This document shows positions 26,501-38,300 of a DNA stretch of 64,000 bases, piece by piece (the stretch's first letter is position 1; every line of letters starts with the position of its first letter). The DNA comes from Amphiduros pacificus (taxonomy: Eukaryota > Annelida > Polychaeta > Phyllodocida > Hesionidae): NCBI GenBank assembly GCA_949316495.1, contig OX439009.1, positions 34,102,155-34,166,154 of the forward strand, given 5' to 3'. The notes below the pieces were generated by a model. It made no database searches and had not been told where the DNA came from. It worked only from the letters and a program-made list of their open reading frames with translations. The position numbers were made by a program, and so were the translations under genes.

Positions 26501-29280
26501 GGCTGGTAGTAGCCAGGGATCAGTGGAGAGGGGGCAGAGTGGGTGAGGGGGCAGAGTGGGTGAGGGGCTGGGAGTAGCCAGGGATCAGTGGAGAGGGGTA
26601 GAGTGGGTGAGGGGGCAGAGTGGGTGAGGGGCTGGGAGTAGCCAGGGATCAGTGGAGAGGGGTAGAGTGGGTGAGGGGGCAGAGTGGGTGAGGGGCTGGG
26701 AGTAGGAGGGTGGAGGGGGCAGAGTGGGTGAGGGGCTGGGAGTAGGAGAGTGGAGGGGGGTAGGCTTAATGAGGTATGGAATAAGATGTGATGTGGGATT
26801 CCTACCTGTGACTGGTAATGTTCCTGTATGTCTGTGATCTGTTTCTGCTGGTCAGCTATCAGAGACTCCTTCTCTTTCAATGTATTCTCACTCTGTAAAT
26901 ATGTCAATTCACCAAAGTCAAACAAATAGTATGATATATCAGCATTGAAATGTTAAACTCTGGAATGGATATATCTTTGATGAATTGAAATGAAATCAAT
27001 AACAATATTTTCCAATGTTGTGGATCTTTATTATAAATATTGTTAATGATCACTGGATCAACATAATGATAATGTAGTGTGCATAAAACAAATCAGCAAA
27101 ATACAGTAACTACATGTAAATGCATTTGCCATACTTTGCTATAATATGAATACATATAGTGAGTATATCTTTCTTTAAGCAGGCATGCAAAATGTGTACA
27201 CCTCTACCTTATCGAGCAAGTTTTGGATGGTGGTTAGTTGCTGTTCTTTCTCATAGAGGGCAGCCTGAGAGGCTTGCTTGGCTTCTGACAATTGTTTCTG
27301 CAAACTCTCAACATTGGATATCTTCTCTGATAACTCGGATTCTTTCTGAAAATTATTATTATAAAAACTATATACTGAAGTGTTTCAAAAATAGGCAATA
27401 CTTCCTGTTTGAAAAATAGGTAATAATCAACAAGAACAATTATCTTTTGAGAGAGATGCCACTTAATATGATAAATCATCAAATTTAGTTTTCTTAAGTT
27501 TTTTCTTCAGAGAGAGATGCTATTTAACAATGATAAATCAAATCTGACTTTCTTAAGTTTTGAAGTCATTCTACTTTAGTATAAAATTGCCCTGAAAAAC
27601 ACATGTAATATTATATAACCCAGACACTTTGAAATTACCTGTTGGACAGTTCTCTGTAGGTGGTGACACCTGGTGGTGACCTCCTGCAGCTGCTGGTTGA
27701 GCCGGGACAGGTCCAGCTTGTGGCTGTCAAGGTCTTTCTGCAGCTGTGTTCCCTGTAGCTGCAGCTGAGTGTTAGCAGTCTGGAGCTCCGAGTTCTGGCT
27801 CTGGATCTTCTCCAGAGCTCCAGACTTGCCTTCTGATTGGCTCAGTACCAGCTTCTCCGCCTCCTCCATCTATCCATAAAAAAACACTTATTGATGCAGT
27901 TACATTTGTTGTTATTCACTATTTAGCCTACTTATGAAAATAAAGATTACTTTAATGTTTGCATTACACTAGGTTCTTAAGAACACCACAAGGTGTACTC
28001 ATGAACCATGCTTAGGGGGAAAGATCTTGTGCATTGCCCCACAAAAAGCTGCAAATCACATGTTTAAATGTCAAGACTAAAATTGCAAATTATATCTTAA
28101 TATAACATTCCTTCAAAGAATCACATCGATACAGCATACTCTCACAAAATCCCAAGTAGGTCACTTGAAAATGACCAATGTGATGCAACATTTAAATACC
28201 TTAGAAAAAGCATGTAATCAAAAAGTCCCTGGTGTTTGCCTTGATGACTTGTTGACTTACCCTTGTGACCTGCAGCTGCAGACTGTGTACTACGTTGTCT
28301 TTCTCCTGGACATTCTGACTCAGGTCCTTCACTTGTTTGTTGGCCGCCTCTAGTTTCTCTGCTGTATTCTTCATCTCAGTCTGCTCCTGAGCTAGTAGCG
28401 CCTCCTTCTGGCCGACGGCGGCTGTCAAACGCTGGATCTCCTCCTCACAGTGAGACAGACGCTTACTCTTGTCCTGATAGCAGAGAACAGGTTTTACTCT
28501 TAAATATGCTTATCTTGTCCTGTTAACAGAACAGGTCTAACTAATAAATGTGCTTGCTCTTGTCCTGATAGCAGAACAGGTCTAACTATTAAATATGCTT
28601 GCTCTTGTCCTGATAGCAGAGAACAGGTCTAACTATTAAATATGCTTGCTCTTGTACTGATAGCAGAACAGGTCTAACTATTAAATATGCTTGCTCTTGT
28701 CCTGATAGCAGAACAAGTCTAACTATTTAATATGCTACCTCTTGTCCTGATAACAGAACAGGTCTAACTATTTAATATGCTACCTCTTGTCCTGATAACA
28801 GAACAGGTCTAACTATTAAATATGCTACCTCTTGTCCTGATAACAGAACAGGTCTAACTATTTAATATGCTACCTCTTGTCCTGATAACAGAACAGGTCT
28901 AACTAATAAATATGCTACCTCTTGTCCTGATAACATAACAGATCTAACTATTAAATATGCTACCTCTTGTCGTGATAGCAGAGAACAGGTCTAACTATTA
29001 AATATGCTACCTCTTGTCCTGATAACAGAACAAGTCTAACTATTAAATATGCTACCTCTTGTCCTGATGACAGAACAGGTCTAACTATCAAATATGCTAC
29101 CTCTTGTCCTGATAACAGAACAGGTCTAACTATTAAATATGCTTGCTCTTGTCCTGATAGCAGAACAGGTCTAACTTTTTAATATGCTTGCTCTTGTCCT
29201 GATAACAGAACAGGTCTAACTAATAAATATGCTTATTCTTGTCTTGTGAGCAGAACCGTTATACTTCTTGTCCTGAGAGC

Positions 29281-29316
<36 letters not shown>

Positions 29317-32300
29317 AGATATATGAACACATTGTGTTTAAACTAATTTGCCACTTGACGCTATATTAGATGTGGAAGTCTGAGTCACGTACCTGGAGAA
29401 GTTTGGCTAGCTCATCCGCCCCACTGCTCTGCTGGGACAGGGATGTATGCAACCTGAATGTCAAGAACATTTGTTTTATCTCATCTCATTTTATATTAAA
29501 AGATATCATTTCATTATCATTCTTTTCCTATTTTTTCATATGTGCAGTGCATCATGCGGCGTAATGATGTCCGTAAGTAAATTGACACATAGCATTTCAC
29601 ATAGGGTAGCGAATAAAAATCTGACGCATAGAGTGACACATAGGTTTCCAAAGGTTGCAAGTGTAATTTTGGTGCCAAGTTGGAAGTTCGACCATCAAAA
29701 CACCAGAAACTGACACATGATGCACTGCATTATGGACAGCACATTATGGACTGCTAAAGGTGCAAAAAATTAAGAATGTGAATTGTATAGCAAATATGAA
29801 AGGAAGATTTTGCTTTTTGACATGAAGAAAAAGATAGTTGGCTATTTATTCTTTTTTATTTTTTTGCTTAAACAACTAAAACAACTTTCAGCGGGACTTT
29901 GAAGAAGTCATTCTTTATTAAATTCATTTTTTTCAAATTTTGTTCCAAAATATGTTGGAAATATGAAAATGAAAATGTCCGCTTTGAAAATGCAAATTAA
30001 AAAAAAAAAAAAGATGTGGGAAAATCGGGAAAAAAATGTCATCTTTCTTCTTAAAATATATTCCCATATCAAGAGGTAGTAAAAATACAGCAGTTGATGG
30101 CAGATAATTTAGACAAAGATAAATTTAAACTAAATCATTTTCAATGTATGCAATGTACAATAGGACTGACTCACTGCTGATATTTGTCCTTGAGCTCGGT
30201 GTAGTCCTTCTCTAGATTTTCTTTCTCCTTCTCTCGTTCCTGTGTCAGCTCGTCCATCAGTGTCTGAGCATGAATTAGTTCCTTCTTCAAAACGAGAACG
30301 TCATCTGCTCCTGGTCTGAACATTTGAGAAGAACATTGGACATTTTAAGAGCAGGAATCGGTGCAGAAAGAAAGGGTGAGGGGCAAGATTAAACTATTTC
30401 ACCATCTACTCTGGGTAACATAAAGAGAAAAAAGTTGGACCCAAATAATTGGATTCCGTGGATGGAATACAGAACCAATACAGAAATAAAGATTGAAAGA
30501 GAGGCTCTTTGTTTAAATCCAAATGCTATACAGCTTTATTCACTAACAAGAAACTGCCTGCCTGAGAGCGGATTCTATGTCAGAGATTGATGTCCGAAAT
30601 CTGAACTGAATTAATTTGCTTAAAATTGTTCATATTAAAATATTGAAATTTCATATAAAAAATATTAAAATTTGAGTCTTCATACCAGGATGATCACAAA
30701 TTCCCTGAGAAAAACCGAAGAACAAAAGAGCATACCTTTGGGCCAGTTGGGACTCGAGACTGTTAGAATATCGTGTCTTCTCTTGCAATTGTTGCTGTAA
30801 ATATAAATTTCAAATAAGGATTGTAACCCGTGTCTTGGGTTTTATGAAATACAAAATACTACGCCTCAATAGCTCAAATGGCAAAACATTTGATCTGAGA
30901 CCCAGGGATTTCCAGTTCAAGCAGACATTGTCTGGAATCAGCGCTATATAAATGTTACCTTTATAATATCTTAGTTACTCTCTCGTCTGAGTAAAAAGTG
31001 TCACATAAAAAATATTCAAACTTCAGTTTCTTGACTTAAGAAATAGTAATATAGACATTGACATAAAACAACAACCATATGAGGTAGCACAGAACTTTGA
31101 TTCACATGCTTTTTTGAAAATGAACTTATTCATTATCAAGATTAAGCATGCACAATAACTGTCATATCTATAGTATATATGAAATAAATGCATACAAAAA
31201 ATTGTTTTTGTCTGAAGCAACACAAGGGATGTCTAGCAGGCAAAAGATGAATATTTACTATAAAATACAGTGGTTTGAAATGACCAAGAGAAAATTTGCC
31301 CGAAAAAATGAAAATATTTTTGTACAAGTCTATATAGCAGTGTCCTTGCGACTTGGGACTTGCAGCGATCTTGTTGGTGCTATAACATGACCTGACCTTG
31401 AGGGTTTGGATGTGGTCCTCCAGCGCCACCTTCTGGCCTTCTGCTTCATCAGCACGAGCTTTACACGAGCCAATATCTCCTGCCTACAACACGACCACTG
31501 GGTGAAACTTACAACAAACCGTGACCATTTCTGTGCTGATATGGACAGAATATGAGTAATCCGTATACATTAACAACAACCATTGAAACAGCTAAGAATT
31601 GCAAGATAAGACGGGATCTGTGCATTACGTACGAGCTTGGCGGCCTTTTGCTCGACCATTGTCTTCTCTGCCTGTATCTCCTCGGCAGCTTCCAGGTTAT
31701 CCTCCAGCTGTTGCCGAAGCAGCACCACCTCCGATGATACTGGCAAAATAAATAGACAAAGTCATATAATGTAACTCTCCACACACTCTCTTTATAAAAT
31801 ATATAAAAAAATATATAATGTTTTGTCTCATTATTTCATTTTTTTCAATAACAAAAATATTTCTAAAGTATATGAATTGTTAAGCTTTAATTTTCTGTGG
31901 GTGGTCTAATATAGAATTGGGTCAAAATCGAGGTTGTATTCCAATGACTTAACTCTCCATCCAAAGCATTAAAAAAGATAGTCATTTTTTAAACTCCATA
32001 AAATGAATTATTTCAACTTGACCAGATTAACAAAATGTAACTTTTCTACATGTGGGAAATAATAGAATTTGATAAAAAAGAAGCTCTCCAGATATAATTC
32101 TGAAAAAGATAAATCAGTTAATATCACAGATTTTTTTATATTGATTTATGATCTACTTCCTTGCACCATAACATTATGATGATGTAATTTTGTTTACAGG
32201 TGGTTAGCATCAGAAAATGGTCTACAATAATATGATCTCAGCCTTGTGTGATGATTCAATATACAAATCATTGAGTTCACAGGATCTACTAATAAATGAC

Positions 32301-35300
32301 AATAAGTGGAGTTGTTTGAGGAGGTGAACTCACACAGTGTTCGGCTTTCCTCGGATGCTTTCAGCTGCTGCATAAACATGTCCAACTCAGTCTTCAGCTG
32401 AAACCAAAAAACAATATTTTTTATATGTTCTCCTTTCCTAATGTGCATTCCAGCATGCATGTCTTTGCTGGTTTTTTATTGAAACTTTGTCATGTTGAAT
32501 TTATCCTACTCAGTAGGGCAAACTTTTCATCAAGAATCAAGTTCTCTTTGTAAATCTTTATGTACTCAGTTTTCATTTAAATTAATTTACTGTATATTCA
32601 ATTCCATGCTGTAAATATTCTGACATGAAGAGAGGGGGGCTCTCTTCTGTCAATTTCTGACATGGCATTTAAAAGTAAATGAAAAATCTCAATCAGAAAT
32701 AACAATCTACTATAGGCAGACATATACAAAGGAAAGTTAAACACACTGCAATAGGAAGTATCTCATGTGCTTTGGATACAGTTGATCTTTTGGATGAAAT
32801 ACTTGTAAATTTGTGAAAGTTAACTTTGCTCAGAAAAGGAGCAAAGAATGATTTAAGTATAAAATTGGAAACTTCAGTTTATTCCAACCTTCCAGTTCTA
32901 TTTAAAATCCACAAAAAAATATAAAAACAAATAACACTGTGGAAAATATATACGTGTGTCAATTTTGCTGAAATAACTGCATTAGGTACAATATTTGTTT
33001 AGCCTGTTATAGCAACCTACATATTGCTGGTCCCAACTATATAAAGGTCACTGGTCTGGAGCTGTGCTGACCATTGCATTTTTGCAATGTTTGTAATTTT
33101 TTCATGGAAATACCTGCAAAATTTTGGGGCCAAATCTATTACCTGCACACTGTTTTTATTCAAGAAGTCTAGATTTTCTATCCTAGATTTGGTAGAATGA
33201 GCACTGGATGTTCCAGGTGTATATGCATGTGTGAAACAATCCACTCTTTGCTTTTGTATTTTTAAAAAATCTTTAAAAAGATTGAAAAAAATCTGTCCCT
33301 CATAGACAAATAGTCAGCACAGCTAATATGCAATGATTGAAGTCTGTAAATCATTTATAAAACAGAAGCACATCATAAGGCTGCCAAACATTCATCTCAT
33401 TAGGCCAAGAAAAAATGTCTTGTTTTCCATAAAAACAAATTGTAAGAAAACTGTAAGGAAATAGGGTGGGAAGGCAAAGTGAAACAAGACTTTTATTCTG
33501 GGTCTGAGATATGATAGAAGTATTAGTATAATTGTTCAAAGCATAGAAATTACTGTACCATGCATTCTAAGTAATATATCAAATGTACAATAAGCATGCA
33601 ATGTTCTCATCAAACATTGTCATATTGTTGTTCTCATCCAAAAAATATAATAATTATTGATATGAGCTAAAAAAAATTATAATAAATTAGAAAATACCGA
33701 AGAGATAAGAATGACATTAAATTTTAAAATAATAATCACATAATGTCACGGACAAGGCTCAGGTATGTGAAAGTTCAACTTGGTTTCACATTTCAGAAGA
33801 ATATGGAACACTGGACATGCAATTAAAAAGAATAAATACATACAAATCTAATTATTCCCAATAGGACAATACAAACCTTCTTTAACTGTGTGAAGCATAA
33901 TTGCAATTGTCAGAGAAAAAAAAATTAGTACTTAGTAGAGTTAACAACATTACTGAGAAATAACTTCTGTAATAAGCAACATTCAATCAAAAAAGTGCAA
34001 AAATAACTGTCATTATGACCTACTTCTGTCACAGTTTCCCCACCAGAGGGGGTGCCACCGTCACTACCTGCCACTGGGCCGTCAGATGTTTTCTGCAGTT
34101 TGTCAACCTCCTTCTTCAGTTCGCTTGAGTACCATTTCTCCTCCTGCAACATATCATAGTAATGGCATGGATATCCTACTCTGCAATTACTATTACTATC
34201 ATTTACTCATAGGCAAACATTTATCACAACATAAAACAGTACAGACTGAGAATTTCATATTACTTAAAACCAAGAAATAGAAAGATCATTCAGCAATACA
34301 AGATTTTCCTCTTTTGTGAGGTGCAAAAATCAAACATCATTCAGACAGTTTGTGATCAGGGATGCAGTTTGTTAACTTCACAAGATGGCAAGAAAATATT
34401 GACAAGTTTACAAGTTGATAAAACAATATTTCATATTTTGTGACACAATAACACAACTTTACTGCACCTTAAGGGAAGTTCGTAAGTCATCCATTTCTTG
34501 TCTGAGAGCAAGCACATCCCCATCCCTGCAAATGATGAAACATCAAACATCATCAGTAACAAAACAGACAAAACATCTGAATTAAACCTCCCCCATTTTA
34601 TATTCTGGCATCTTAAACCTTCAGTGCTCTGTCTTTAGAAATCAAATTCAGACAGGCAAAAACTTTGTGCTACCATTTGACATAAAATGTTCGTTTGACA
34701 TAAAATGTGAATTTTTCTATTTGAGCTTTAAAAACACTTGATTTGAGTGTATGGTCAAGATGACCATATTCACTTTGCCTCTGAGCAGTTTGCCTTACCT
34801 GTTTGCTGTGGTGGACTCGTGCTCCTTCGCATAATGATGCTGCAATTCCTCAGCACTGCCAAAGCTGGTCTTACAGTTAGGACACAGGAAACCCTGCAAA
34901 AATATAAAAATATGCCTCAACATTGTAATCATTATATCAAGGTAGCTGTGTGCTTCAAATATGCTTTGTGTTGATTTGTTTGAGATTTTATTTGTTTATT
35001 GCTCATCGTTGATTTCTGTTTTTTTTCAATTCATATATGTGCAAATAGAGGTCCTAAAACAAATAAAAGTATTTGTACATTTTTTTAAATTTAATTTTTT
35101 ACAGTTTATTCAAAATTACTTTCATTAGATTTAATTAGCAAAGCCAAAGTGGTCAGGATTTTTGTTCTCTAAAATCAGTATTCCTTTGGAAGCAAACACT
35201 TTTTGGTCATGCATATTGTTTCCTGTGAATACAATTGGTGAATTTCACAGCTGTTTGGTTCCAACTGTTTACAGAGTTGTGCTAATCAGCTAGAATTTAA

Positions 35301-38300
35301 GAAGCTTTTTAAGATGACAGACACTCAAACTATGCAAAAATACAATTAAAAGAAAATGTAAGGTCTTATACTCAGGCAAACAACACTGTATAATACCGGT
35401 AAGAATGATACAATAAAAAATCTATTCTGTTTTGTTTAACAATTATATGCTGAAAGAAAATGATTTTCTATCCATAAATTTATTCAATGAAAGTCTCTAC
35501 AAAGCAAAAGAATCAGATCTACAAAGCTTTTGTACATTAAAGACAACACGACAAAACAAATCCATGTTAACCTGAGAAAATAAAACCAAATTAAACAGAG
35601 CTCAACATTTGCAGTGTACAACACCTTAAGTTATGCAAAAAAGCAGTTCCAGGAAACTGAAAAAGATCTAACGGGTAGCTTCCCATAAACTACATTTAAT
35701 CATAAAATATTCCTTGATTATAAATCGTTTCAATTTTATTTTCAATGAATATTTCCTGGAATGGCCCACAGAATGTGCTGAGATTATGATTATTGGAAAT
35801 TCATAACCAAGAGAACTAGCAGCCACAATATAGAATATCCTGCTAATACAGAGGAGAGCGAGCTCTGTCCTCAGCTCTATTCATCTAGTGTCAGCAGACT
35901 AGCAAATAGCTTAGTTTCTTCAATGTTCGAGATGGAATGGAAAGTCAATGAAAATATCTATATTGTGTAATGGTGAAAGTGGATATCAACAGATAGCTTT
36001 ATAAACTATGTAGTTTTCCAATCTAAGTACATAATCTTAAATATACACTGAAGTTTATATGTGTTTTTTTATCCCACACGTTTCTATTATAACATTACTG
36101 TATGTGTGTGTTTATTAGTCACAAGTTAGTGTCTCATGCAGCTATATCTGATAATAAATACTTTAACTTGTGTTAAAGAAAGTGTCACTTTATTTCCATG
36201 TAAACCTCGGACCAAAATCATGTCAGAGAAATGGTCATGTTTGTAATCTGGTAATCTTTCATTATCTTTTCTTATATAATTGTATAAAATATTTAGATAA
36301 TGCTTTAGATGATGCTTATTTAACATCAAGGATTATTTTAAAAAGTATTCAAATTTAATGTTCAACATCCTTCAAGTTCTGACCACAGCATTATTTATTA
36401 GTTATTGTTACGGCAATAAATCAACTCCATATTATTCAATTTTGCCTAATTCTCTGCTGTATTGGTCTATGGATTGACAAAAAACAGCTTTTTCATATTT
36501 CTGGTGACTCCATTCCTGATTAATGTGGGATTTCATTGGTTCAATATTCACGATATGAATTCAAATTTGACATGTTTCATTTTTGAAAAAGTTAAATGAC
36601 TTGTTACTATTAACAATTTTGCACTCTTCAATCACAAGAATTTTGTTTTTTCAATAAAGTCACAGCACATTTTATAGGATAGATATATTGATAAGATATA
36701 TTTGCATATATGAAGTTGTGTTATTTGTGGCACTATTGTGGAATTCACCCACCACGACCTCAGGCTCCTGGTGGGCCTGGTCAAAATGTCCCTGCAGTGC
36801 TGTCCCAGACTGAAACTGCTGCATGCAAGCTGGGCACACAAAGCCCTGCTGAAAAAATAAAACCAAACAAACTTGCCCTATAAACAGTCCAGCTGAGACA
36901 TCCATTTAGTTATACAAACTTTTAGGCAAAGCATCTTAGGCTGTGATGTCATGATTTTATATATGAAAAAAAATTGACTATTTTTTATTGAAGCATTTTT
37001 GGTTGATGGTGATCACTTTGTAACTTATTTAATCATCCACATCTGTGACCATATAGGATCGTGCAGGGCTGTCATTGGACCTTACATAATGTGCTTGATA
37101 AATGTTGGACTTAATGTTGTCATGCGACAAACAGCCTTTCTTGATCAAATGGACAATAATCAAAGCTCTCCATTAGCTGATAAAGTTAACAATAAGTTTA
37201 ATTATAAATTTTCAGGTCGACAAGTTTTACAACAATAAATTTTCTCATAATTTATAACCACCACTGCACAGGTGTTTTTCAGTCATGCCATCAGCTTGAT
37301 TATCAATCTGGTATGATGTCTCCACTCAACTTCTAAATTATACAATCCATTGAAAATTTAAATCAAAAAATCATTTGGCATGCATGTTAATAAGCAAAAT
37401 ATTTGATCAGCAAATCATCTCAAATTTCTAATATCAATCAGCACAACTTTCTCTCATCTAAAATCATTTTGCCATCAATAGATTTCTCATAAAATGTATT
37501 ATTCATTAATTTTCATGACTTCTTAAATTATGAAGTGTTATACTTTCAACATTTTATCTATTCTATAGCTTCTATAGCGATGCAAAATTATCCTGCAGAT
37601 TATTGAAACATTTCAAAGGGTCATTGTAAAATTATGTGGTAATATTTTATACCCAAAGCCATCGTCAAAATGGACTTGAAATCCACTGTTTCTAGAGACA
37701 CCTTGCACTGGCCTTCATATTTAAGCCACGACTCTGTAAGAACTCGACTTCCGGCAACTAACAATCAAACAATCATGTTCCTTTTATATGAACATAAGAT
37801 GTCAGTCCTGTTTGAAAAAATTTCTTTGTTATTTCTTCGTCTCGGCATCGTTTCGCCATTGTTTACGAGTTTGCGCAATCAGGTGAAAGTGGGTCAGTCT
37901 AATTATAGGAGTGACAGCAACGATCCCAAGCTCTACAATGCAGTGATGGTTCTGACGTCATATTAAGATTTTCCCTTGGTGTTTCCATGACGTCATCACT
38001 TGGACTCTTCTAAATGCCATTTCACATTGTCAAGTTTGATATCGGCTAAAAAACTGAGGAAAAAACGCTACAGATTACCCCCAGATTTGCATTTACAGAC
38101 ATTATGATTTGGAAAGACGATGACATTGGTCATAACTGCAACAGTCAATCGCCGGAAGTCGAGTATAATTAGTGGGGAAACTTCAATATGATGGGCAGTG
38201 CGTGGTGTTTCGGGAAACAGTGGATTTCAGGTCTATTTTGCCGATGTCTTTGGGTATAGTTAGTACAAATCTTACAATAAAAAATAGCCACATTATCTAA

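Noticed and set aside
25739-26925. Pro/Ser-rich 255-aa minus frame and Gly/Arg-rich plus frames
   Set aside because: They arise from the G-rich intronic array. Only the first part of the minus frame (26806-26892) is real, as EEA1 exon 17.
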